From Enterobacter sp. 10-1 (GTDB lineage Bacteria > Pseudomonadota > Gammaproteobacteria > Enterobacterales > Enterobacteriaceae), in the NCBI GenBank assembly GCA_002270295.1, contig NISF01000008.1:124001-188000 (forward strand): DNA of 64,000 nt, read 5' to 3'. Positions within the stretch are counted from its first letter, which is position 1. Every line of letters begins with the position of its first letter. The position numbers and the translations under genes were made by a program. Below are positions 1 through 7,651 of the stretch, one piece after another. The notes beneath the pieces are model-generated. The model did not search any database. It was given only the letters and a program-made list of their open reading frames with translations, and was not told where the DNA came from.

Positions 1-351
1 CTGTGCGATAACTACCGCGATATCAACGCCGAGGCGGCGCTGGCCGATCCTGATTCGGTGTTTTATGCCTATCAGCAGCTGATCGCGTTGCGCAAAACCA
101 CGCCGGTGCTGACCTGGGGCGACTATCTCGATCTTTGCGCGGAGCATCCGTCTCTGTGGTGCTATCGCCGGCAGTGGCAGGGGCAAACGCTGGTGGTAGT
201 GGCCAACCTGAGTCGTGAATTCCAGAACTGGCAGCCGGATGAGATGGAGGGCGACTGGCAGGTATTGATGAGCAACTACGCGGAAGCGGCTAATCGCCCG
301 GCGGCCATGACCCTGCGTCCGTTTGAAGCCGTGTGGTGGCTGCAGGCGTAA
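1..351 (+). CDS. treC: Trehalose-6-phosphate hydrolase, C-terminal part
   Basis: This is the last 116 codons of a GH13 alpha-glucosidase whose start lies before the window. TreC hydrolyses cytoplasmic trehalose 6-phosphate, delivered by the PTS permease TreB, to glucose and glucose 6-phosphate. The visible part covers the end of the catalytic barrel (YQQLIALRKTTPVLTWGDY) and the C-terminal beta domain, ending LRPFEAVWWLQ as I recall for enteric TreC. Position next to nrdD agrees with the E. coli order treB-treC-nrdD, apart from the PTS block inserted here. The catalytic residues are outside the window, so only the C-terminal match and synteny support the name. Confidence 0.9.
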   Translation: MCDNYRDINAEAALADPDSVFYAYQQLIALRKTTPVLTWGDYLDLCAEHPSLWCYRRQWQGQTLVVVANLSREFQNWQPDEMEGDWQVLMSNYAEAANRPAAMTLRPFEAVWWLQA

Positions 352-368
352 GAGCGACGCCCGGTCTC

Positions 369-418
369 GCGCTGCGCTTAGCCGGGCTACGTTACGGTAG
401 CCCGGGCTGGCGCAGCGC
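369..418. repeat. Palindromic intergenic repeat between convergent genes
   Basis: Two roughly 22-base arms (369-390 and 397-418) form an inverted repeat around the loop GTTACG. Each arm carries the GTAGCCCGG / CCGGGCTAC core. The same core recurs at 19155-19189, so this looks like a REP-type element of the Klebsiella group. It may end transcription from both sides, although there is no clear T-run. Confidence 0.6.
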
Positions 419-431
419 GCCGCCTTTGTCG

Positions 432-1784
432 TCAGGCTCTGTCGGCCGTTGACAGCGCGCTGCCGGCCTCCTGGCGCGTCGAGGCGTGCTCCTCTTTCGC
501 CTTCAGGCGATCCCACGCCCGGAAGAACGGATAGTAAACCACCAGCGAAATCGTCAGGTTCACCACCTGCAGAATGGTCCCGGAAATATGCCCGCCCGTT
601 GCCAGATAGCCGCTAATAAAAATCGGCGTGGTAAACGGCAGCGCAATCCCCGCCGGCGGAGCGACCAACCCGGTCGCCATCGCGGTATAGGAGACAATTA
701 CCAGCAGAACCGGCGTCAAAATAAACGGCAGGAAAAAATAGGGGTTCATCACCAGCGGAATACCGAACACCATCGGCTCGCTGATATTAAACAGCGCGCC
801 GGGCGCGGCGATTTTCCCCAGCTGCTTCATCTGCTGGCTACGGCTTCTGAACAACATAAAGAGCACCAGCCCCAGCAGCGCCCCGGTACCGCCGGGAGCA
901 ATCCACAGATCGTAAAACTGCTGCGTAATGATATGCGGGATCGGCTGGCCGTTCTGGAACGCGGTGAGGTTTTCCGACATATTCGACAGCCACACCGGCT
1001 GAATAAACACCAGCACGATGGCATCGCCGTGCAGCCCCAGCGTCCACAGAATGCCGATCAGGATAACCGAGAAGATCATCCCCGGCAGCGTACCACCGAC
1101 GTGGTGCATCGGAATGCCGATAATGGTGGCGATCATGCTGTTAATGTCGCCGAATGGCGAAGCTTCGACGATCAGGCGCAGCGCCAGCACCACCGCCAGC
1201 ACGCAGAATCCGGGGATCAGCGCGAGGAACGATTTCGCCACCGCCGGCGGCACCCCGTCCGGCATGCGGATCACCAGGTTGCGGCCGGCGACAAAGCGAT
1301 AAATCTCGGTAGATAACAGCGAAATAACGATGGCGACAAACAGCCCCTGGCTGCCCACCAGCCCGACCGGGATCACCCCTTTGACCACTTCCGCCGCGCC
1401 GTGCACCGGCGTAAACAGCGTACTTTGCGGGATCGTCATCACGAACGCGACCAGCGACATGGCCCCGGCGGTGAGCGGGTCAAGCGTGCGGTACTTCTCC
1501 GCCAGCCGGTAGGCAATCCCGAAGCTCGATATCAGCGCCATAATGTCGTAGGTCGCTTTAACCGGATAAAGCATTTTATCGCGCCAGACGTCGCCGAACA
1601 GACCGCTCATCATATCGGCATAGCCGGGAATGGGCAGATAGGCGAAAATCAGGAAAAATGAACCAATCAGCATAAACGGCATGTTCAAAATAATGCCGTC
1701 GCGCACCGACAGGACGTGCTTTTGCCCGGCGATTTTCAGCGCCGCGGGCATGACGTAACGTTCAATCCACGTAGTGTTCGACAT
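432..1784 (-). CDS. PTS EIIC permease, lactose/cellobiose family
   Basis: A 450-residue polytopic inner-membrane EIIC of the lactose/cellobiose/chitobiose family (CelB/ChbC-like). It would import a beta-linked disaccharide or aryl-beta-glucoside while EIIB phosphorylates it. Family hallmarks are visible: LGLHGD at 249-254 and NISEPMVFG at 333-341, whose His252 and Glu336 match the sugar-site residues known from ChbC structures. It is the last gene of the EIIB-GH4-EIIC operon, starting 26 bases after the glucosidase stop. No EIIA gene is present, so EIIA must come from elsewhere. The exact sugar cannot be told from sequence. Confidence 0.87.
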   Translation of the reverse strand: MSNTTWIERYVMPAALKIAGQKHVLSVRDGIILNMPFMLIGSFFLIFAYLPIPGYADMMSGLFGDVWRDKMLYPVKATYDIMALISSFGIAYRLAEKYRTLDPLTAGAMSLVAFVMTIPQSTLFTPVHGAAEVVKGVIPVGLVGSQGLFVAIVISLLSTEIYRFVAGRNLVIRMPDGVPPAVAKSFLALIPGFCVLAVVLALRLIVEASPFGDINSMIATIIGIPMHHVGGTLPGMIFSVILIGILWTLGLHGDAIVLVFIQPVWLSNMSENLTAFQNGQPIPHIITQQFYDLWIAPGGTGALLGLVLFMLFRSRSQQMKQLGKIAAPGALFNISEPMVFGIPLVMNPYFFLPFILTPVLLVIVSYTAMATGLVAPPAGIALPFTTPIFISGYLATGGHISGTILQVVNLTISLVVYYPFFRAWDRLKAKEEHASTRQEAGSALSTADRA

Positions 1785-1810
1785 GAGACGATCCCCAAAG
1801 GAAATAACGG

Positions 1811-3118
1811 TCAGTTAAATTGCGTCAGCCATTGACGGTTGATGGTTAAGACTTCGTCCAGCAGCGCCTGCGCGTCGGTGACGTTGCCCACCAGCGGGTT
1901 GGTCACCAGCGCCAGCAGCGCGCTATCGCGACAGCCGTGTACCGCGGCTTCAATGGTCAGCCGCTCAAAGGCCTTCACCTGCTGCGTCAGGCCGTTCATC
2001 GCCGGAGGCAGCGCGCCAAAGGTCAGCGGGCGGGCGCCCTGGGCATCAATAATGCTGTTGGTTTCCACCACCGCATCATCGTCCAGGCCGTGAATCGCCC
2101 CGTTGTTGCGGGTATTCACCACCATCTCTTTGCCGAGATTGTTATGAATCGCGTTGATTAACTCCACGGCCACTTCCGAGTAGTAAGCGCCGCCGCGGAA
2201 GCTGAGCTGCTCCGGCTTCTCATCGAGGGCCGGATTGGCGTACAGCTCGAACAGCTCCTGCTCGACCTTCATCACCTGCTCGGCGCGGGTGCCTTTGGTT
2301 TTTGCCGCGGCGATCTCCTCCGCCAGCATCGCCGGCGTCAGCCAGAAGTAGCGGTGATAGGGGCAGGGAATCGCGTTCAGCGCGCGCAGGAACGGCGCCG
2401 GCCACGGCAGCTCTTTAATATTGTTCATCGATAGCGCTTTGCCATCGCACAGCATGTCGATCACCTTACGGGTGACGTCTTCGCGCCCCTGCATCACTTT
2501 ATGCACCCATACCATATGGTTGAGCCCGGCAAAGCGCAGGTTAACCTCTTCTTCTTTCGCGCCCAGCATGCCGGTAATCATGTGCTGCATATTAATCGGC
2601 ACGTTGCACAGGCCGATAATCTTCGCCTTGCTGTAGCGGCTCACCGCCTCGGTGACAATCCCGGCCGGGTTGGTGAAGTTGAGGATAAACGCCTGCGGCG
2701 CCAGCTGCTCAACCTTGCGCGCCACCTCAAGGATCGCCGGGATCGTGCGCAGCGCTTTGGCGAATCCGCCCACGCCGGTGGTTTCCTGGCCCAGCAGGTT
2801 ATACTTCAGCCCGAGACGCTCGTCGCTGGCCCGCGCCGCCAACTGCCCGACGCGCAGCTGGGTCAGCACGAAGCTGGCCCCGCGGATCGCCTCGTCCAGC
2901 GCAAAATGGACGCTGACTATGACGTGCTCCAGCCCCTTGCGGGTGAGCATCCGGCGCGTCAGCGCGGCGATAATTTCCACCTTCTCCCTGCCTGATTCAA
3001 CGTCAACCAGCGCCAGCTCCGTTACCGGAAGCTGTTCATAACGAACGATAATTCCTTCAATAAGCTCCGGCGTATAGCTACTGCCGCCGCCAATGACGGC
3101 AATTTTTAGTGCTTGCAT
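1811..3118 (-). CDS. 6-phospho-beta-glucosidase, GH4 family
   Basis: A 435-residue glycoside hydrolase of family GH4 (CelF/ChbF/LicH type), which cleaves 6-phospho-beta-glucosides in the cytoplasm by an NAD+- and Mn2+-dependent redox mechanism. Visible motifs are the N-terminal dinucleotide loop GGGSSYTPEL (10-19), GQETTG (111-116), NFTNPAG (147-153), and the metal-binding GLCNVP (Cys171) and GLNHMVW (His201). The start at 3118 is preferred over an upstream codon at 3136 because AGAGGT lies just before it and it begins at the conserved KIAVIGGG strand. It lies between EIIB and EIIC, so it should hydrolyse the sugar phosphate they import. The symbol is withheld because the substrate is unknown. 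Confidence 0.88.
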   Translation of the reverse strand: MQALKIAVIGGGSSYTPELIEGIIVRYEQLPVTELALVDVESGREKVEIIAALTRRMLTRKGLEHVIVSVHFALDEAIRGASFVLTQLRVGQLAARASDERLGLKYNLLGQETTGVGGFAKALRTIPAILEVARKVEQLAPQAFILNFTNPAGIVTEAVSRYSKAKIIGLCNVPINMQHMITGMLGAKEEEVNLRFAGLNHMVWVHKVMQGREDVTRKVIDMLCDGKALSMNNIKELPWPAPFLRALNAIPCPYHRYFWLTPAMLAEEIAAAKTKGTRAEQVMKVEQELFELYANPALDEKPEQLSFRGGAYYSEVAVELINAIHNNLGKEMVVNTRNNGAIHGLDDDAVVETNSIIDAQGARPLTFGALPPAMNGLTQQVKAFERLTIEAAVHGCRDSALLALVTNPLVGNVTDAQALLDEVLTINRQWLTQFN

Positions 3119-3145
3119 AGAGACCTCTTTCGGCATGCAGAAAGC

Positions 3146-3170
3146 CGCGCGCGGTCGACGTGAGCGCGCG
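3146..3170. other. Intercistronic hairpin between EIIB and glucosidase genes
   Basis: Arms CGCGCGC (3146-3152) and GCGCGCG (3164-3170) pair around an 11-base loop in the 81-base gap between the EIIB and GH4 genes. It could adjust the relative yield of the two products. There is no T-run, so it is not a classical terminator. Confidence 0.4.
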
Positions 3171-3199
3171 TGATGGTTCCGGGATATAAGAGAAAAAAA

Positions 3200-3508
3200 T
3201 CAGGGATTAAGCAGCGCGAGCGCCTTATCAAGCACCGCCGCGCCGCGCATCATGCCGTAGTCGGCCATATCGATCACCGCGACCGCTTTTCCGTGCGGAG
3301 CGGCCAGCGCGCTCAGGCGTCCGGCCTCATATTTCACCTGCGGTCCCAGCAGGATCACGTCGGCGTTGGCCAGCTCGCGCTCAAATTCCGCCACCGCCAC
3401 CGCGTAGATATCCAGCGACAGCGCGCGCTGCTGCGCCTCGGCTTTCATCTTCGTCACCAGCATGCTGGTCGACATACCTGCTGCACAGCACAGAACGATT
3501 CGTTGCAT
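3200..3508 (-). CDS. PTS EIIB, lactose/cellobiose family
   Basis: A 102-residue soluble EIIB. The N-terminus IVLCCAAGMSTSMLV carries the phospho-accepting cysteine (Cys8) in the C-x-x-G-M-S-T loop typical of ChbB/CelA. It takes a phosphoryl group from an EIIA and gives it to the sugar bound by EIIC. It is the first gene of the operon and reads away from the RpiR-type regulator across a 262-base intergenic region. No EIIA (ChbA/CelC type) gene follows, so it probably borrows EIIA from another locus. Confidence 0.9.
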   Translation of the reverse strand: MQRIVLCCAAGMSTSMLVTKMKAEAQQRALSLDIYAVAVAEFERELANADVILLGPQVKYEAGRLSALAAPHGKAVAVIDMADYGMMRGAAVLDKALALLNP

Positions 3509-3594
3509 GACCTCTCCCCCAGATGGATTTATAACCTCGCCCGTTAGGGCCTCAGCGAATATATTGTTAAGATTGTGTGAAAGTGAAGGCTATA

Positions 3595-3609
3595 TGAAAA
3601 TAATTTTCA
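3595..3609. promoter_or_regulatory. Putative RpiR-regulator operator 1
   Basis: TGAAAATAATTTTCA, a 6-3-6 inverted repeat 86 bases upstream of the EIIB start. The same TGAAAA-N3-TTTTCA pattern recurs at 3725-3739. Two near-identical palindromes in one divergent regulator/operon spacer point to operators of the adjacent RpiR-family protein. Confidence 0.6.
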
Positions 3610-3724
3610 CCGATGTGATCGAAACGTAATTTTTGATCATTATTGCTCACGCCGTTTGCCCGATTAACGGCGAAACCATAGGAAATACCTTGGGCTGATG
3701 CTATAAATAGGCACAGGCGGTAAG

Positions 3725-3739
3725 TGAAAAATATTTTCA
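3725..3739. promoter_or_regulatory. Putative RpiR-regulator operator 2
   Basis: TGAAAAATATTTTCA, the second copy of the TGAAAA-N3-TTTTCA palindrome. It lies 31 bases upstream of the regulator start codon, where it could mediate autoregulation. The centres of the two copies are 130 bases apart, a distance compatible with looping. Confidence 0.6.
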
Positions 3740-3770
3740 ACATGATGTTCTGGAGAAAGGGACGGTCAGG

Positions 3771-4514
3771 ATGGATATCGTAGGTCAGTTGCAGCAAGGG
3801 CTGGTGCGCTTTAGCACCCAGGAGTCGCGGGTTGCGGCGTTTATTCTGGAAAATTTGAGCTTTACCGCCAGCGCGTCCATCGATGAACTGGCCGCCAGCG
3901 CCGGCGTCAGTCCGGCCACCATCACCCGCTTCGCCCGCTCCGTTGGCTGCGAGGATATTCGCGATCTGCGCAAGCAGCTGGCGCAGGCCAGCGAGCGCCG
4001 GACCAGCTGGGTGAGCCCAAACAGCCACGCCCTGCCCGCCGCCTGGCGCGACAGGCTGAGCTATCTTGGCGATACGCTTACCCGACAGCTGGCGCAGACC
4101 TCGGAGGCGGCGGTCGAAAAGCTCAAATCTCGCCTGCTGACCGCGCGCGCCGTGCACTGCTTCGCGCTCGGCGCCCAGGATGTCGCGCTGGCCACGCTGC
4201 TGCAGCACCAGCTGCTGCCCTCCGGTATCGCCATCAACCTGTGCCAGGACAGCGCCCTGATGCGCATGACGGCCTCGACGCTGAGCAACGACCACCTGCT
4301 GCTGGTGCTGGTCACCGCCGGCGCGGACAATATTTTGCAAAGCGCGACCCTGCAGGCGCGAACCCAGGGGGTGACCATCATCGCCCTGACGCCGGAAAAC
4401 CACGCGCTGGCCAACATGGCCGCCGGGATTATCCCGCTCCCCGATAGCCCGCAGCTGGCCCGCTACGCCCTGCTGCTGCTGGTCGATCTCCTTAACGATA
4501 CGCTGATTGCCTGA
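3771..4514 (+). CDS. RpiR/MurR-family transcriptional regulator
   Basis: A 247-residue regulator with an N-terminal RpiR-type helix-turn-helix (about 1-75; the segment SIDELAASAGVSPATITRFA is the recognition region) and a C-terminal SIS sugar-phosphate-binding domain (about 110-235). Such proteins sense phosphosugars and usually repress or activate an adjacent sugar operon. It is divergent from the EIIB-GH4-EIIC operon, and paired palindromes sit in the shared promoter region. The inferred inducer is the imported 6-phospho-beta-glucoside or a derivative. A GGAGAAAGG purine stretch precedes the ATG, with about nine bases between. Confidence 0.85.
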   Translation: MDIVGQLQQGLVRFSTQESRVAAFILENLSFTASASIDELAASAGVSPATITRFARSVGCEDIRDLRKQLAQASERRTSWVSPNSHALPAAWRDRLSYLGDTLTRQLAQTSEAAVEKLKSRLLTARAVHCFALGAQDVALATLLQHQLLPSGIAINLCQDSALMRMTASTLSNDHLLLVLVTAGADNILQSATLQARTQGVTIIALTPENHALANMAAGIIPLPDSPQLARYALLLLVDLLNDTLIA

Positions 4515-4519
4515 GCCGC

Positions 4520-4558
4520 GATGCCCGCCGCCTGCGCGGGCGGCATCCGGGCATTTTT
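4520..4558 (+). terminator. Terminator of the RpiR-family gene
   Basis: A GC-rich stem-loop (GATGCCCGCCGC pairing with GCGGGCGGCATC) starts five bases after the stop codon and is followed closely by ATTTTTAT. Confidence 0.6.
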
Positions 4559-4661
4559 ATGCTTGTTTTTTAAGCATATAAATTTACATTTAGCGCAAGC
4601 GCCCACCATCCGTACTCTCACCTTTTTACTTTGTCCTGCGTCAATAAAATCGCAAACATCT

Positions 4662-4675
4662 TTGATGCAAATCAC
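4662..4675. promoter_or_regulatory. FNR-like site upstream of nrdD
   Basis: TTGATGCAAATCAC matches the FNR consensus TTGAT-N4-ATCAA at 9 of 10 positions. It lies about 210 bases before the nrdD start. Anaerobic activation of nrdDG by FNR is established in E. coli. The rest of 4559-4881 holds the NrdR-like boxes and the leader, and I see no gene in it. Confidence 0.65.
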
Positions 4676-4720
4676 TACATGTAGAACTTAAAATGCGTCC
4701 CGGCCCTACATATTGTATTA
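4673..4720. promoter_or_regulatory. Pair of NrdR-like boxes upstream of nrdD
   Basis: TACATGTA (4676-4683) and TACATATTGTA (4707-4717) are two related palindromes with centres about 32 bases apart, near the three-helical-turn spacing typical of NrdR boxes. NrdR represses ribonucleotide reductase operons in enterics. The assignment rests on position, spacing and partial consensus, and the first box overlaps the FNR-like site. Confidence 0.5.
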
Positions 4721-4881
4721 ATCGTCTATTATGTCGGCACAGCCCATCGTATTTAGGCGGTGGTGGGATGTGGATAAAAAGGGCCGGAGCCGAAGGAAAA
4801 CGGCGGCAGCTATAGCGCCTCGCGACCTCGGTATACCTTCCGCCTCTGTGGATAACCTGTTCTATAAAGTATGGAGTGATC

Positions 4882-7020
4882 ATGACACCGCATGTGATGA
4901 AACGAGATGGCTGCAAAGTGCCGTTCAAGTCAGAGCGCATTAAAGAAGCAATTCTGCGTGCAGCTAAAGCAGCGGGAGTCGATGACGCAGACTATTGCGC
5001 CACCGTCGCAGAAGTCGTTAGCCAGCAAATGCAGAATCGGGCTCAGGTCGATATTAACGAAATCCAGACCGCCGTTGAGAATCAGCTGATGTCAGGCCCG
5101 TGGAAGCAGCTGGCTCGCGCCTATATTGAATATCGCCACGATCGCGATATCGAGCGTGAAAAACGCGGCCGCCTGAACCAGGAGATCCGCGGCCTGGTAG
5201 AGCAAACTAACTCGTCCCTGCTTAACGAAAACGCAAACAAAGACAGTAAGGTGATCCCCACCCAGCGCGACCTGCTGGCCGGGATTGTGGCCAAACACTA
5301 CGCTCGCCAGCACCTGCTGCCGCGCGACGTGGTTCAGGCGCACGAACGCGGCGAGATCCACTATCACGATCTCGACTACTCGCCGTTCTTCCCGATGTTT
5401 AACTGCATGCTGATTGACCTCAAGGGCATGCTGACCCACGGCTTTAAAATGGGCAACGCCGAGATCGAGCCGCCGAAATCTATCTCTACCGCCACGGCGG
5501 TAACGGCGCAGATTATCGCCCAGGTCGCCAGCCATATTTACGGCGGGACCACCATCAACCGGATTGACGAAGTGCTGGCGCCGTTCGTGGCCGAGAGCTG
5601 CAAGAAGCATCGTAAAATCGCCGAAGAGTGGCAGATCCCCAACGCCGAAGAGTACGCCCGCTCGCGTACAGAGAAAGAGTGCTACGACGCCTTCCAGTCG
5701 CTGGAATACGAAGTGAATACCCTGCACACCGCCAACGGCCAGACGCCGTTCGTCACCTTTGGCTTTGGCCTCGGCACCAGCTGGGAATCGCGTCTGATTC
5801 AGCAATCGATTCTGCGCAACCGCATTGCCGGTCTGGGTAAAAACCGCAAAACCGCGGTGTTCCCGAAGCTGGTCTTCGCCATTCGCGACGGCCTGAACCA
5901 CCGGTTCGGCGACGCCAACTACGACATCAAGCAGCTGGCGCTGGAGTGCGCGAGCAAGCGCATGTATCCGGATATCCTCAACTACGATCAGGTGGTGAAG
6001 GTCACCGGCTCGTTTAAAACGCCGATGGGCTGCCGCAGCTTCCTCGGGGTGTGGGAAAACGAGAACGGCGAGCAGGTTCACGATGGCCGCAACAACCTCG
6101 GCGTCATCAGCCTTAACCTGCCGCGGATCGCGCTGGAAGCCAAAGGCGACGAAGCCGCCTTCTGGACCCTGCTCGATAGCCGCCTGGAGCTGGCGCGTAA
6201 GGCCCTGATGACGCGTATTGCACGCCTCGAAGGGGTGAAGGCCCGCGTCGCGCCGATTCTGTATATGGAAGGCGCCTGCGGCGTACGCCTGAAGGCGGAC
6301 GACGACGTGGCGGATATCTTTAAAAACGGCCGCGCGTCGATTTCGCTGGGCTATATCGGCATTCACGAAACCATCAACGCGCTCTCCGGCAACCAGCATA
6401 TGTACGATAGCGACGCGCTGCGTGAGAAAGGCATCGCCATCGTCAAACGCATGCGCGACGCCGTGGAGCAGTGGAAGGAAGAGACCGGCTACGGCTTCAG
6501 CCTCTACAGCACGCCGAGTGAAAACCTGTGCGATCGCTTCTGTCGTCTCGATACCGCCGAGTTTGGCGTCATCAACGGCGTGACCGATAAGGGCTACTAC
6601 ACCAACAGTTTCCACCTCGACGTCGAGAAGAAGGTCAACCCTTACGACAAGATCGATTTTGAAGCGCCTTACCCGCCGCTGGCGAACGGCGGCTTCATCT
6701 GCTACGGCGAATACCCGAACATTCAGCACAACCTGAAGGCGCTGGAAGACGTCTGGGATTACAGCTACCAGCACGTGCCCTACTACGGAACCAACACGCC
6801 AATCGACGAGTGCTACGAGTGCGGCTTTACCGGCGAGTTCGAGTGCACCAGCAAAGGGTTTACCTGCCCGAAATGCGGCAACCACGACGCGGCCCGCGTC
6901 TCGGTGACCCGCCGCGTGTGCGGCTATCTCGGCAGCCCGGACGCCCGCCCGTTCAACGCCGGCAAGCAGGAAGAAGTTAAACGCCGCGTTAAGCATTTGG
7001 GTAACGGGCAGATCGGTTAA
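4882..7020 (+). CDS. nrdD: Anaerobic ribonucleoside-triphosphate reductase
   Basis: A 712-residue class III ribonucleotide reductase, nearly identical over long stretches to what I recall of E. coli NrdD. It reduces ribonucleoside triphosphates to deoxynucleotides without oxygen, using formate. It has the N-terminal ATP-cone (about 3-95), the glycyl-radical motif RVCGYLG with Gly681, and a zinc site made of two C-x-x-C pairs (CYEC and CPKC) before it. The start at 4882 restores the E. coli N-terminus MTPHVMKRDGCKV and has GGAG five bases before it. A GTG two codons upstream is less likely. NrdG, encoded downstream, generates the radical. Confidence 0.97.
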   Translation: MTPHVMKRDGCKVPFKSERIKEAILRAAKAAGVDDADYCATVAEVVSQQMQNRAQVDINEIQTAVENQLMSGPWKQLARAYIEYRHDRDIEREKRGRLNQEIRGLVEQTNSSLLNENANKDSKVIPTQRDLLAGIVAKHYARQHLLPRDVVQAHERGEIHYHDLDYSPFFPMFNCMLIDLKGMLTHGFKMGNAEIEPPKSISTATAVTAQIIAQVASHIYGGTTINRIDEVLAPFVAESCKKHRKIAEEWQIPNAEEYARSRTEKECYDAFQSLEYEVNTLHTANGQTPFVTFGFGLGTSWESRLIQQSILRNRIAGLGKNRKTAVFPKLVFAIRDGLNHRFGDANYDIKQLALECASKRMYPDILNYDQVVKVTGSFKTPMGCRSFLGVWENENGEQVHDGRNNLGVISLNLPRIALEAKGDEAAFWTLLDSRLELARKALMTRIARLEGVKARVAPILYMEGACGVRLKADDDVADIFKNGRASISLGYIGIHETINALSGNQHMYDSDALREKGIAIVKRMRDAVEQWKEETGYGFSLYSTPSENLCDRFCRLDTAEFGVINGVTDKGYYTNSFHLDVEKKVNPYDKIDFEAPYPPLANGGFICYGEYPNIQHNLKALEDVWDYSYQHVPYYGTNTPIDECYECGFTGEFECTSKGFTCPKCGNHDAARVSVTRRVCGYLGSPDARPFNAGKQEEVKRRVKHLGNGQIG

Positions 7021-7064
7021 TTTCGACAGTATTATTGCCCGGCAATGCGACGCTTTTCGCAAAG

Positions 7065-7170
7065 CAATTGGCGCCAGGACAAGGCGGCAAGCAAGCGAAT
7101 CCCGGGGGAGCTTACATAAGTAAGTGACCCGGGTAAGCGAGCGTAGCCAACGCAGTAATGGCGTCAATTG
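7065..7170. repeat. ERIC element between nrdD and nrdG
   Basis: The core GCGAATCCC...GAGCTTACAT followed by AAGTAAGTGAC...GGGTAAGCG matches the sequences used as ERIC primers, with a CCCGGG variant of the central stem (7101-7133). Outer arms CAATTGGCGCC (7065-7075) and GGCGTCAATTG (7160-7170) enclose the palindrome. It fills nearly all of the 160-base nrdD-nrdG gap and would be transcribed as a long hairpin in the operon mRNA. Confidence 0.8.
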
Positions 7171-7180
7171 AGAAACGAAA

Positions 7181-7645
7181 ATGAATTACCATCAGTACTA
7201 CCCGGTCGATATCGTCAACGGTCCCGGCACCCGCTGCACCCTGTTCGTCTCAGGCTGCGTCCACGAATGCCCCGGCTGCTATAACAAGAGTACATGGCGG
7301 CTCAACTCCGGCCTGCCGTTCACCACCGAGATGGCCGACCGCATCATCGCCGACCTCAACGACGCGCGCATTAAGCGCCAGGGAATCACCCTTTCCGGCG
7401 GCGATCCGCTGCACCCGCAGAACGTGTCGGAGATCCTCGCGCTGGTGCAGCGCATTCGCGCCGAGTGTCCCGGGAAGGATATCTGGATGTGGACGGGCTA
7501 CAGGCTTGAGGAGCTCAACGACGCGCAGATGGCGGTGGTCGACCTGATTAACGTGCTGGTCGACGGCAAGTTCGTGCAGGATTTAAAAGACCCAATGCTT
7601 ATCTGGCGCGGCAGCAGCAACCAGGTGGTGCATCATCTGCGCTAG
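7181..7645 (+). CDS. nrdG: Anaerobic ribonucleotide reductase activating protein
   Basis: A 154-residue radical-SAM activase that puts the glycyl radical on NrdD. The cluster motif is visible as C-x3-C-x2-C in SGCVHECPGCYN, with SGGDPL as the SAM-contacting glycine-rich motif. Length and sequence match enteric NrdG. It follows nrdD in the same direction, but the ERIC element separates them and may reduce read-through or change the NrdD:NrdG ratio. Confidence 0.96.
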   Translation: MNYHQYYPVDIVNGPGTRCTLFVSGCVHECPGCYNKSTWRLNSGLPFTTEMADRIIADLNDARIKRQGITLSGGDPLHPQNVSEILALVQRIRAECPGKDIWMWTGYRLEELNDAQMAVVDLINVLVDGKFVQDLKDPMLIWRGSSNQVVHHLR

Positions 7646-7651
7646 CCGCGG

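Noticed and set aside
3572-3624. Possible CRP sites (TGTGA half-sites) in the EIIB-rpiR spacer
   Set aside because: Each has only one good half, so the match is not better than expected in A/T-rich promoter DNA.
4641-4940. Minus-strand frame across the nrdD promoter
   Set aside because: It covers the FNR/NrdR sites and the nrdD start, with no ribosome site or motif.
5092-7167. A 691-codon open frame on the minus strand opposite nrdD
   Set aside because: It lies almost wholly over the highly conserved nrdD gene, has no recognisable family motif, and results from the GC-rich third-position bias of the sense gene.
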